DNA of 64,000 nt from NCBI GenBank assembly GCA_009760855.2, contig WPIO01000060.1:1729501-1793500 (forward strand). The letters are read 5' to 3'. Positions 25,164-54,529 of this stretch are shown one piece after another; the first letter of the stretch is position 1; the number at the start of each line of letters is the position of its first letter. Both the position numbers and the translations under genes were made by a program. This DNA is from Cristatella mucedo (Eukaryota > Bryozoa > Phylactolaemata > Cristatellidae). The notes beneath the pieces are model-generated. The model was not told the DNA's origin. It searched no databases and saw nothing but the letters and a program-made list of their open reading frames with translations.

Positions 25164-25505
25164 GTGCCTGCGAGCACGTCCGCTCACGTTGACAGTGGGA
25201 CCTTCATAGCATTTGAAGTGGAAGCCGAGCAATCACGAAAGTCGTCGAGTGGAATTTCTACGTCAATGACCAGTGCGACTTCGAGTGACCGAAGCTTTTG
25301 GCTCGAAGAGTTCACACATGGAAATATAGAGTCATCATTCAAGACAACTCCGGCACCGTCAGCCGGCGAAGAAAAAAAAGCCGCTCCACCTAACAGTACC
25401 GCCACCGCTGGCTGCTGCCGCAGCCTCTGGACGCCCATCTGCGTTGCACTGACTAATCTATGGACGAGGCTGCCTGAATCCTTTCGCCCCGAGCGAAGCC
25501 ACTGA
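25164..25505 (+). other. Unrecognised open frame, possible terminal exon
   Basis: An open frame of 113 codons beginning at GTG (no ATG), rich in Ser/Thr, ending FRPERSH. AATAAA-type signals follow at about 25721 and 25768, so a 3' exon of a plus-strand gene is conceivable. No family was recognised and no upstream exon found. It may be chance. Confidence 0.2.
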
Positions 25506-26007
25506 CCTCATTTTGGCGAGAATACCACGCCCTTTTCATAAGTCAGACTAATCTCGAAAAGTGAGCGGATCGCTTGACTTCCGCCAAACTCGGAGAGCAG
25601 CGATCTGCCGCACAACACATAAGCAGCAGCAGCTATGTGCTCACCGGCTGCTGCGGCCTCGACCGATACGACGGAGAGCCAGGAGCGATGAGGCCGCCTT
25701 TTCAGAGGGAACTATGCTACAAATAAATAACGGTGTTATAATCATTACTGGAATTTATCTCGGCTCTAATAAAATTAACTAAATCTCCGACTAGGAAGTT
25801 TTGACTCTACAGCTGAACAAAGACAGGCTTGCAGAGAGTAGCATTTACACTCCTCCTGCAGATATAAATTATTTGAAATGTTAGGACTCCGTGCATAAAT
25901 TTATTCTTTCCTCTTACAATCGCAAGCACATCAAGCGTGTGTTTCTACGCCTCCGTAGCAAACACGTCCTAAAAACGATCACTACTCCAAAGAAAGCCGA
26001 TAACCAG

Positions 26008-26619
26008 CTAGCGTAGGTATTGACTCTCATAAGAGCGGACGATCATAGCAATGTTTTCTCTCAGTCGAGGAGAAAACCGTTCGTCGTCGACATTCTGGCC
26101 CGGTAAATGCATAGCAGCCAGATCGCGGACCATATGAGATTGCAAGTCAAACACGCCAATGTTAGAGAAGGCTCTGCCTGAAGGTATGACAAACAGTCTT
26201 CTTTTACTGACGAGGCAGCAGTCTAACCAATTTACCTTGACTCGATTCTGGACCAAGCTCGAAGGCAGTGTGCTTGTCAAATGAAGGCTTACTGGATCTA
26301 AGACGTGGATTCTATTACTATATTCCCATTGAGCAGTCTCATCATCTGGCTGGCGGCAAATTACGCACATTTTCTCGTCAACGGTAAAGGCTATAAAGCC
26401 GTGAGACCTGATAGGGGCTTCTCCAGTTGTCGCTAGATTCGTGCTGCTATTAGTCAGAGTATCGAAAGAATGGACGCTCAAATTAAAAGCATTGCTGTAA
26501 CGAGCGGCACCGAGGTTAATAAAAATAAGGAAGTGATTCCAGGATATTATAATCTGCCTCCGACTAAAACGCGGCAGGCTGCCGTCGGAGCGGATGCTGG
26601 CAGAGCCCAATTTGAGCAT
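26008..26619 (-). CDS. Degenerate kelch-repeat-like protein, 203 aa
   Basis: A 203-codon frame with ATG at 26619 and stop at 26008, and an AATAAA on the same strand at 25905-25900, about 100 bp past the stop. Two kelch-like units can be read: LPRFSRRQIIISWNHFLIFI (about residues 19-38) with ARYSNAFNLSVHSFDTLT after it, and TGEAPIRSHGFIAFTVDEKM (about residues 67-86) followed by a NRIHVLDPVSL strand. The usual GG doublets are not kept (NLG, CRQ). A beta-propeller piece is inferred. It may be the last exon of a longer gene, since acceptor-like AGs lie just upstream, or a decayed copy. No specific family was identified. Confidence 0.45.
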   Translation of the reverse strand: MLKLGSASIRSDGSLPRFSRRQIIISWNHFLIFINLGAARYSNAFNLSVHSFDTLTNSSTNLATTGEAPIRSHGFIAFTVDEKMCVICRQPDDETAQWEYSNRIHVLDPVSLHLTSTLPSSLVQNRVKVNWLDCCLVSKRRLFVIPSGRAFSNIGVFDLQSHMVRDLAAMHLPGQNVDDERFSPRLRENIAMIVRSYESQYLR

Positions 26620-26812
26620 TAACCTTGCCTATTTCTGAATCAAACTCGGTTTTTCCATAATTTGTAAGTTGTTTTCATCATTATCAATTTAAAAAAAAGT
26701 TGCTGCTATGTGAGGATGTCATCGCTCGTCAGTTTTCGATGCACGGCTACTGGCTGCAGCCCATTGGAGCGAAGCCTGAAATGCTGTTAGCGTAAGGCTC
26801 TAAATTGTATAC

Positions 26813-26814
26813 AT

Positions 26815-26873
<59 letters not shown>

Positions 26874-26902
26874 CACACGCGTGCACACGCACACACACGC
26901 GT

Positions 26903-26934
<32 letters not shown>

Positions 26935-26935
26935 T
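26813..26935. repeat. (CA)n microsatellite
   Basis: About 120 bp of CA repeat interrupted by ACGCGTGCACACGCAC segments. Confidence 0.95.
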
Positions 26936-27269
26936 TACATACATATACATTTATTTATATTATATCTGTGTATCTTTGCAAGCCAAAATGCAGCTTGAAT
27001 AATTCTAGCTATGCCCATGCTATTGAGCAAAAAGACGTTTAATAATATGTCCTGCACTACACACCAAATGCTAAGTGGTGGACTGTGAGTCCCGAATTTT
27101 CGGCAGCCGTCTGAAGTCTACATTTGGAATCCCTCAATTTTCTCTTTAAGTCGGAATTAAACGACGGGCACCTCGGCTGGAGCGGACCAGCTATATTTAA
27201 TCAGAGGTGCAAACCAGTCAAGGACATTTGAGAGCGTCATTTTGAAGCATTGCATACATGTTTTTAACT

Positions 27270-27415
27270 GATTAAACAGCCTCATTTTTGTAGCGGCAGA
27301 AGAGCCTCAACGGCTATCACCACCGCTTGCAGTTGGAAAAAGGCCTGCTGCAGTACTCGAGCCTACAGTCTGGATCGTGAAGAGCCAGCATCTTACCCTT
27401 TAGCTTAGACCTAGG
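27270..27415 (-). repeat. tRNA-derived SINE, minus strand
   Basis: On the plus strand it begins with TGATTAAACAGCCTCATTTT. CGGCTATCACCACCGCTTGC and a decayed head (GTACTCGAGCCTACAG) follow. Same family as 45.7 kb. Confidence 0.75.
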
Positions 27416-27572
27416 ATTACGAGGGAGGTCAGGAGGTAAGTAGAAGGGTAGAGTGCCGGGGTTTCCTGTGCACAGCATCGATATCAAGAGACTTTAGGTT
27501 CACGACTCACGGGCAATTTTGAATGCCACAAACAGAAACACATTCCAGCAAGAAATAAATTCGTATGCGATC

Positions 27573-28180
27573 AGCTCATGTCATGTCATGTATCTCCGTC
27601 AGTAACTCCACAAAGTCATAAAGACCACGTGGGTGTTACGCAGGAGAGTTTTGTATAGCGCACTCACAGCCTAAGCGGCTTTCGGTACGCATTCGGTAGC
27701 CAACAGACTTCGTCTCACGCAACAAAGAGAAAGTGGGAAGCATAGCAGAGTCAGGAGATCAGTTGAGGTAGTGAGTAGCATAGCAGTAGCAGTTCAGGAC
27801 CGCTGAAAAAGATGTGCCATAGTCGGCAGTTGGAGAGTAGATGTCGTTGCGTAAGAATTGCGGAAGCGAGTTCCACAGTCTAGGACCTGCAGAGCGAAAG
27901 CTTCTGTCGCCAACTGTCTTTAAGCGGAGGAATGGGACAGCTAATTTATTGTCCACACAGGACCTGAGGGCGCCAACAGGCTGAAACTGATGCAGCAGTT
28001 CAGCTAGGTACGAAGGAGCCAAGCCGTGGCGGGCCTTGTGGGTCAGCGTAAGAACTTTGCTCTGTATCCTTAGCTCAACCGGCAACCATCCTAGCTCTTT
28101 CAGCAAAGGTGACACGTGCTCAAACCGCTGGGACTTGAAGACCAGCCTTGCAGCCATATTCATAGTCCGATGATCGCTTA
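27573..28180 (-). mobile_element. LINE B 3' fragment with (TGACA)n-like tail
   Basis: The minus strand encodes an intact stretch with VSPLLKELGWLPVELRIQSK, LAPSYLAELLHQFQPV, then a basic region and RSAGPRLWNSLPQFLRNDIY. The family 3' end and a 5-bp repeat tail (ATGTC units at 27573-27590) follow. It is 5' truncated near 28180. It is over 90% identical by eye to the copies at 40.5 and 30.8 kb. Confidence 0.9.
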
Positions 28181-28544
28181 CACTGGCGGAAGAAATTTTG
28201 ATGAAGTTCAATTCAATTTTACGCGTGTAGAGGCTTGACTGCGAACACATAAATCACGCTAGCAGTGAATAAGCATGCCGGAACACATCGGATCAGCCGG
28301 GCTTTTCAGTGGCATAGTGAGACCATTCGATGCTCAGCGACAAAGCTGGCTCACCCTTCCCTTATAATAAAATTGCTGCCATATAGCTCAACCACATAAG
28401 AAATTGAAAAAACTCGCTCTAGCAGGCATATCGAGTCGATATTGTTTTTTAACTGTCGTAAAGGTACAAGGTAGCTATCGTAGCTTTAACTTACGGAAAG
28501 TTTCTTGGCCTTGAAAGTGGCAAGCTGGTCTATTCAGTTTGAAA

Positions 28545-30240
28545 GTCAATATTGTTCAGAGTTTTTTCTCAATGCTTAACAAGCCCAAATCATAGAGTCA
28601 ATCTTGCCCTAGTGATGCTCTCAGATAAGACAATAGTATCTTCAACTTGCTAAAGGAACGTTCACAACTGGCAACTGATACAGCTATTGTGAGACGAACC
28701 TGCAAAGGAAACTCAAATTAGGAAACACATTGTTTCCATCGCTGACGATGAAAGGCATTAGTTCCAGTGCGATCTTGATGTGTACCGAGTCATTATGTGT
28801 GGCAAGAAGCATTTTACAGTCACACATTTTTTTGTAAAGCTCTATTTCATCAAAGTCTGAACAATAGAAGACTTCAAGATCTAGGCATTGCTGGCGGAGT
28901 CTGGTCTGGTCAAGCATCTTCAAAAGATGCTCTTCCTCCAATAAGAAACACAATTTGACATCAAGATCAGTAAGCAGGAAAACCTAGTTACAATTTCTTT
29001 TCCGCGATACTCTATGCTATTCTTCATTATTCTTGCATTCTTGGCATAGGTCTCCTCAAAGTCTTGATACAAAATCTCAAGAGAATGGAGGTGACGAGAG
29101 GTGTCGTTGAGGTTAATCTTTGGCTTCCGCAGTCTTTTTTGAACGCGATCAAGCTGGTTTGGCCCAGTGGTTAAGGTACTCGCCCCGACAAAGCTCTGGC
29201 TGAGGTCGTGGTATCGAGCCCTGTGACATATGCAAAGTGCCTGAATAGAGATTAAGTTCTCACAGGGCACTAAATAAATGAATTATATATCAACCTTCTT
29301 TAAGATGCTAAAATGCCAAAATGGCGACTGAGAAAACCAATTAAAAGTTCAAAATACAATGTAGGAGACTGTCTGCTTAACGTCTTGTTTCAAGGGTTCC
29401 ACTTGAGTCTTCAGACAGTTGCCCCAAATTTCTTACAATGCTGTTCAGTCCATCATTGATAGCCTTCACAGCCACCACTCTTGCACTCCACCTTGTTGCA
29501 GAGTCACGCTTAAAAGTGCTGGTTAAGACTTTCTTCAGTTTTTCGCACCTTAGAGTTGACCTTGAAAAAAATAAATAGTTGTTCTCTACTGTTCAACAAA
29601 GGGTAATGCCATCGAAATCTTGACATGCAGCACGAACTCGTTTCAGGTTCAAGCTGTCGTTATCACAGTTTACAAAAATTGCCATCTCATTTCTGGGAAG
29701 TATTCTCTTTTGGAAACCTGACAAGTGGCCAGACATGGCTGCTGCGCTGCCGTAGCACTGCGACCTGCAATCTTGCAAGGAATTTTGATCAGATTCGAGT
29801 TTTTCCATGATGAGATCCTCAATTGATGCCACATCTATGGCATAGACTTGAAGGAAGTTCGGGAAAGACTCTTTGATGATGACTGCTCTGATGGCATATT
29901 TAACATCGACACATCTAGTGACCTCAGACATCTGCTCGTGGTGTACCAATTCAGGAGTTATGTCAAACAGAATTTCATAGTACTTGTTTCTCCGTATGTC
30001 ACCGAGTAGCTTGTCCTTGACTGTGGGTGCAAATATAATGAGGAACTTATTGTGGGTCTGATGAGGCAGATAAGAGACTGACTTTAGATTCTTTCTGGTG
30101 TGGTCTAGTTGTGATTTGCCGAAGAGATATATTGAGCTAGAAGATGAAAAAGTTCCAAGAAGCTTCAAGTGTTGCTCTCACCAGCCAGGCAAACACTCTC
30201 TTGGCGACCACGCAGCTCCAGCTTTTGTGAGACTCAGAAC
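28545..30240 (-). pseudogene. hAT-type transposase (ZMYM1/DUF4371-like), broken
   Basis: Minus-strand pieces in order are LPHQTHNKFLIIFA, a block ending LFDITPELVHHEQMSE, LQDCRSQCYGSAAAMSGH and VFVNCDNDSLNL (29.6-30.2 kb). Then come FFSRSTLRCEKLKKVL and SATRWSARV (29.35-29.59 kb), DRVQKRLRKPKINLND, and the C-terminal hAT dimerisation hallmark CERSFSKLK (near 28640). Stops, frameshifts and a SINE insertion (29153-29288) disrupt it. These motifs are those of hAT-derived DUF4371 proteins such as ZMYM1, whether transposon or domesticated. Here it is dead. No terminal inverted repeats were identified. Confidence 0.8.
29153..29288 (+). repeat. 136-bp tRNA-SINE with LINE-A-type hairpin tail
   Basis: It is flanked by 5-bp direct repeats ATCAA (29148-29152 and 29289-29293). 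The head has the A box TGGCCCAGTGG (matching TGGCNNAGTGG) and a B box GGTATCGAGCC one base from consensus. The 3' half, AAAGTGCCTGAATAGAGATT then AAGTTCTCACAGGGCACT, is the LINE A terminal hairpin, followed by AAATAAATGAATTATAT. It interrupts the hAT pseudogene, whose frame (VDRVQKRL) is restored when the insert and one repeat are removed. It is distinct from the roughly 170-bp SINE family. Confidence 0.85.
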
Positions 30241-30772
30241 TTGTTAGAGATGAAAACTCTTTTTAGGACTTCTTGGCGTCGTTGTTGTTCCGATAAGATT
30301 TGTGCCTCAACGGCAGTCTATTCCACTTCCTTTGAGAAGTCTTCTCTGTGTTTCTGTGTACGTGGTTGAAGCGCGACGCTGAGTAGGGCTGCTTTCATTG
30401 GCAATTAGCTCTTCGTGTTTACTTTACTGGCTAAAGCTATTTGCAGTTCAAGTGATGATCGGGAATTTTGGGTGGACATGGGGAAGAGCAAACAACAGAA
30501 ACAACATGCCGACGGTTTTGAGGGAGAGCAGATCAGCCAAGACCTGCCAACCACCTTAACCAGCGAATGAACCTGCTTCGTTCTGAAACAGGCTTGATCC
30601 TCGTAGTACCAGTTCAGTTCAAAGTTGCTGCGGAATGACGAGTAAGACAGAGTTCGTCAAACTTCTTCTGTTAGCCAATATCATTCAGAGTCAGCACGTG
30701 GTAAATTGCAGTAGACTCCTTATCTTCTTTGCTTGTCTTAGTGCGTGCACTCGACCCCATCCAAAACAGTGA

Positions 30773-31060
30773 CTGTCTCATGTAATGGATCTCCGTCTGT
30801 AACTCCACAAAGTCATAAAGACCATGTGGGTGTTACGCAGGAGAGTTTTGTATAGCGAACTCACAGCCTAAGTGGCTTTCGGTACGCATTCGGTAGCCAA
30901 AAGGCTTCGTTTCACGCAACAAAGAGAAAGTGGGAAGCATAGCAGAGTCAGGAGAGCAGTTGAGGTAGTGAGTTGCATAGAAGTAGCAGCTCAGGACCTC
31001 TGAAAAGGTTGAGCCACAGTCGGCAGCAGGAGAGTAGTTGTCGTTGCGTAATCTTCACAA
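30773..31060 (-). mobile_element. LINE B 3' end, strongly truncated
   Basis: About 285 bp matching the 3' end of the 27.6 kb copy, from the ATGGATCTCCGTCTGTAACTC terminus to the NDxYSPAADC-coding part. Only the extreme 3' end was inserted. Confidence 0.85.
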
Positions 31061-32560
31061 AGCAAAGCTTCCTTTTTTCCACGAATCTTTCAACTAGCCG
31101 AGTGTTTTTTCTCCTGTGTTGTCATGCTGTCTGCCTTAACTCTTTTTCGCCTTTTCCCCGTTCTCGTCACTGTCTCCGTCCTGCTTGCTTTCCTCCTCTT
31201 TAAACTGTACTTCCCTCTGCGAGTATCAACATCTTTTCCTGGTCGTTTTCCTGTGTCTTAACTGTCCGTCAGCTCTGCCCTTTTTCAAGAAACCTCCTAG
31301 TGCTTTGCTGGACTCGCTTGCTTCTTGCTTCTCAAGTTTTCGTTTTCTGGACGGGGCACCACTCGCCCCTTTTTTCCTCCCATTCTTCTGAAAATATATC
31401 GGGTGACCAAAAATTCACGCAAGCACACAGTAGCCGCAGTGGCAATGCACTTCGCAGAGGCTGGCCTGGAGTAACAACTGGCCTTTACGCCGTCGACTCC
31501 GCCTCCGGAGGAAGACGTTGAGCTTCAGGGGGAGCCTGACGAAAATGCCTGGGGAAGATTGGAGCGTGCCGATGTCGTCTACGGCGCTGGACCCGCGAGA
31601 CTCACTGCTCAAAGTGTCTCCAAGTAAAATAAAATCCAAAGTAAACATTCTCACGAATCACTTTCTCAAACTGACTGCTTTTGCGACGCACAGCCCGAGT
31701 GAGCAGCAGACGAATATCCTGTCGACAGCTGTGCATGGGCCTGATGTGGGCTCTGGAGTGAGTGCCGGGCTGGCACAGCCAGCTAAGCCTAGCTTGGTCT
31801 AAGCCTGTAAACATGCTTAACTAGCTCAGCCAGCGATAGTCGAGTCCTTTTAAACAAGGACTTGCTTGAAGTCTGCCAACTTAACAAAAAAACCTCACAG
31901 GAAAGCATTTTCAAAAATATGCGCAATCCATTTGGCTCTCCGCACTCCCATGACCTTGGCGTCCGGGGATATCTGTACCCCCTCTGTCCATGACCCTGCT
32001 ACGCTACTGGGGCTATCAAAATTGATATTGACTCACCTACAAGAAGACAGTACCTGTCGGATAGTGTGGGTTCGCTCTTTCAGAGTATTCAGCTATAAGC
32101 TAGGATACGTGCACAAAGCTGTGCTTGGACATTATTTTTTACTAGGGCCGCCCTAGAGTTGTGCAGATTGATTTCGCTGGCAAAACGAAGCGGAAAGCTG
32201 AGTTAACGGACACTTCCAGAGTAGTCGCGGTAAAGTCCGTTGACCAAATAACGCTGCGCCCTTGGGAAATGTAGCGGACAACGCGACTTTGAATACGGTG
32301 CACTAAAAATCACCTTCGCAGGATTTCCGCCGCGGGCGCTTAGGCTGTGGTCTTTGCGCTCACTTCCGTTCCGGCTTAAAACAAGAACGACGAGCTGGGT
32401 CGGATTTCCCTGAATCCGTGGTCTGCGCCCAGCATGTATGCAGCCGAAGCACTATGGCAACAATGCGCTGCCAAAAAATCCGCAGCTAAATTAATTACTG
32501 TTAGAATCGCTGAACTGCACACGCTTCGCAACGTACAGACTCGTTACCCACTGGTCAACG
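31061..32560. other. Region upstream of TEX10, no gene assigned
   Basis: A short frame at about 31470-31622 (PPPEEDVELQGEPDENAWGR, then stop with AATAAA right after) reads like coding but has no upstream support. TEX10 promoter elements probably lie towards 32.2-32.76 kb, where CACTTCCG (near 32361) resembles an ETS site. Nothing else was recognised. Confidence 0.35.
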
Positions 32561-32598
32561 CCCATTCATATGCCGCGCCACGCCACCCACGCCTTGTA

Positions 32599-32686
32599 GG
32601 AGCTCTTCCCGGCCGGATAAGGAGCTCTTCCCGACCGGATAAGGAGCTCTTCCCGACCGGATAAGGAGCTCTTCCCGACGGGATGA
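32599..32686. repeat. 22-bp tandem repeat upstream of TEX10
   Basis: Four units of GGAGCTCTTCCCGACCGGAT plus AA (32599-32620, 32621-32642, 32643-32664, 32665-32686), with one variant base in unit 1 and two in unit 4. The array ends 74 bp before the TEX10 ATG, so it lies in the promoter or 5' UTR. Confidence 0.95.
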
Positions 32687-32760
32687 GGAGGAGCTAACCC
32701 ACGTGGCTTCCTTCGTCGTGTTTGCACCCTTACTGCGGTCTGCTGCATTTCTGCTGCGCC

Positions 32761-51397
<18,637 letters not shown>

Positions 51398-51479
51398 GTT
51401 TGTGTGGAGCCCGTCTGTTCGCTTGCTCGTGTTGCCTTACCAATTGTGTGCGCAGCTTAGTCTAGAATCGTCATAATGC

Positions 51480-52600
51480 CAATGTTAAAGTATCTCCGTC
51501 TTTAACTCTGCAAAGCCTCGAGGACTAAGTGGGTGTGGCACTGGAGAGTTTTCTATAGAGCACCCAATGCCTTTCTGGCTTTCGGTGTTCATACGGTAAC
51601 CAATAGACTTGGTCTCACCCGATTAAGAGAAAGTGAGAATCGTGTTGGAGTTACGAAGGCAGTCGCAGAGGAAGTGAGTAGCGTGGAAGTAGCAGCACAG
51701 AACTTATGCTGGAAAAGACATGCCGCAGTCGGAAGCAGGAGAGCGAGTGTCGTTTCGTAAGAATTGATGGGAGTTCTACAGTCTAGGGCATGCAGAGCAA
51801 ACGCTTCTATAGCTAATGGTCTTTAAGCTGAGGAAAGGAACAGCTAATTTACTATTCGTAGAGGACCTGAGGGCACGAGTGCCTGTAGCTGGTTCAGTGA
51901 TTCAGCTAGGTATTAATGTGCCAAACCAGGGCAGGCTTTGAAGGTCAAAGTAAGAACTTTGCTGTGTATGCTTTGCTCAACTGGGCCATCGAAGCTCCTT
52001 CAGCAAAGGAGGCATTTGGCTGAACCACTTCAATTTTGTGACTAGCCTTGCAGCCATATTTGTCACCAGCTGCAGAGGCTTAGTTGCCTTTTTCGATAGC
52101 CCAGTCAAAATAGAATTACAGAAGTCTAGACAGAGCCAGAGAGCTAGTACAATTTCTAGCCCGTCACCGTGTTAGACAGTCTCTAATCTAAGACAACGAT
52201 CAGATGTGATGGCTAGCAGTGGAAGCAGTATTCGTAGAGGAAGCTTTCAAACTTATAGCATTTATCAACGTGGACAACCAAGGTTCAAGCATTTGATAGT
52301 CGCAGTGCAGCATCGCCAAATAGAAGAGTAAAGTCTCATAGTCTGGCTGCAAGCCTGGGGCTGTCCTATGAGTAGGATCTCTCTTGTATCACCATTTAGT
52401 TTAAGGAAATTTGCCGAAGTCCAGGGTCGAATATCTGGCATTCGTTTATCGTTGGCTGCAGCATAATCCGGTGTTTTAAATGATAAATACAGCTTCGAGT
52501 GACGACTTCGGGCTCACTTAGGCTGATTGTCTGCCAGTGAAGCAGACTCTTAAGCTTGATGGGTGTCGAGGCTTGGAATGTGCTGATTGCTACTCTCAAG
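51480..52600 (-). mobile_element. LINE B fragment, older copy
   Basis: The 3' end (TATCTCCGTCTTTAACTCTG) and a decayed post-RT region with LWNSHQFLRNDT-like remnants. The match continues upstream to an FLKLNGDT.. segment near 52390. More diverged than the copies at 27.6 and 40.5 kb. Between TEX10 exon 14 and the probable exon 15. Confidence 0.75.
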
Positions 52601-52837
52601 CTGATTAATCAATTTCTTCCAATCGAGGACTGGGCACCGTTTAGCTCACTGCATCTGCGTTTAGCTCACTGCGTCACTTAGTCTACCCTTCACTGATGTT
52701 GACAGGCTGTGCTTTCTGTTTAGCGATAACTTGATTGTGAAATTCCTCTGTTGAATTTTACCTTTAATGTGACAGCGGCACAGCCTGAGGCTGGGTGGTA
52801 GGCCGCTATTACCATGCCAACCCTCGGCACGACCGAG

Positions 52838-53003
52838 GCTGCAACGGTTGACCCCATCAGAGGCGCCGTCTTGTGCAGTCGTGCCGCGAGCTTGCTAGCT
52901 GTTATGGACGCATCTTCTTTTACTCGCCCCAGGCTCCTTCAGCAGGCAGCACTGCTCATGCCGGAAGCGGCAGTGCTGCTGCTTCCGCCACACAGTCGCT
53001 CTG
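52838..53003 (+). CDS. TEX10: Probable TEX10 exon 15
   Basis: AVLCSRAASLLAVMDASSFT and RPRLLQQAALLMPEAAVLLL fit the human PVVGQLLRLLLQHAPLRTHM region. The phase-0 acceptor proposed (CGACCGAG) has a weak pyrimidine tract, so the 5' edge may be wrong. The donor CTCTG|GTATGA is plausible. The open frame continues to 53341, so the gene may instead end there. The last conserved residues were not found. Confidence 0.45.
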
Positions 53004-53697
53004 GTATGAGCTTCGCCGGGCCAAGATGGAGTCGATCTCCCGGCCAACTGCTGCCGAGCTCTGAGGGCTGTCCAGCGTTCGCCCCCCCCCCCGTGATAGC
53101 TGCCGCCGAGATGAGCAGCCAGCCGGATAAGTCGTCGCTGTCGAAGCTGCCGTCGTTTCAGACTTGGCCAGGCATACGACCTGCCGCAGTCGCTGCCACC
53201 GAAGCGACACGGCCATTTAGGTTCTCACTTTCGCTTTGGCACCGCGGCTTTTCTGCATACCGCGCTGGCACGCGTTTTGCTGCAGCGTTCTGCTTCTCCG
53301 GTGGCTCGCCTGAAGATCTTAGCTCGCCGGTGGCTTCGTGACCGCGACGGTTATCTAGACAGCGGTGACCTCACTGAGCCGTCGTCGCCAACTCATGACT
53401 GTCTGCAGTGTACACTGTCGACAACGTGACGTTAGCATTCGCCCCAGCTGCAGCAGTCGGCAGGTGCGTTTGCACTGCAGACGCACCCCAGTGGCTGAGC
53501 ATGCCATTGTCGGTAAAGGCACGATGCAGCTGCCACTCAGTCGCATGTAAATCCAGCAATCACGTCGCGCGGGTGGTGTACTGTTCAAGAGTATCTTTTT
53601 TTGGAATGTTCAACAACTCCCAAGTATTTGTCCCTCGGCTTGCATTAGGAGCCACACTCGGTGCCGTATCGTATCTAAAAAAAATACCTAAATACTA

Positions 53698-53868
53698 CCC
53701 GATTTAGCAGCCTCCTTTTGTATAACGGCAGAAGATTCTTGGCGGCTATCACTACCACTTTGTGTGGCAGTAAAGGATTGTCCACCGCAGGAACATGAAC
53801 CCACGACCTCGAGACCGAGGACAAAAAAGCAACGCCTTACCCGGTATGCCATCACGACTCGCCAATCT
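53698..53868 (-). repeat. tRNA-derived SINE, minus strand
   Basis: The reverse complement has GATGGCATACCGGGTAAGGC, a decayed B box (GGTTCATGTTCC), then CCTTTACTGCCACACAAAGT and GAGGCTGCTAAATC. Confidence 0.8.
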
Positions 53869-54529
53869 CCCGTGTCGCTCGTCGACGTTCATGAAAAATG
53901 ACATGTCTCGTTGAACTGCTACCGTCCTCGTTATAACATGTCGCTGTAAGGAAGCACCTGCTGTTATCTATCGCATAGTTTATGTTGCCCCCCTCGTTCG
54001 GGACCCTGCGATGGTTGTTAGCTGCGATGTAGTCCCGCGTAAGGACTGATCGTATTCGAATTGAATGGTAGGGTGCTGCTCAGCAAGCACTGAGCGGCAG
54101 GCAGGGCCCTATCTGCTCAGTGCTCATTGGCAACCCGATCGGAATGGAGCCGGCGTCTTTTTCTCGAAAAGCTTCGCGAACCTGTGCTAAGCATGGAGTT
54201 CCTCTGCCAAAAAATGTGCACGGACTGACTCTCGTAGCCGACCGCAGAGGCGCTCCAGAGGAGCAGCTGCCGTCGACCGAAATCGACCGTCGTCGCCAGG
54301 TATTTTAGCGAGCCCTCTCGATGCTCCTCCATTTGGCCGGCGTGTGGCTTCACGGGCAGCTTGGTCTGACAAAAATCGAGTGAGAACCCAAGGCCGGAGC
54401 GCTGCATCGGCTTGCCTCCGGCGACAGGTAAGATCTGACCCCGGCTGAGCTGCCGTTCGTTACCTTGACTGCATAAAACGAATTACGAGATACGTTCTCC
54501 CCGAGGGCTATCGAAGGGTGTGGGCGGGT

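Noticed and set aside
31518-31802. 94-codon ORF upstream of TEX10
   Set aside because: No ATG context, motif or splice support; another frame over the same bases looks equally coding-like.
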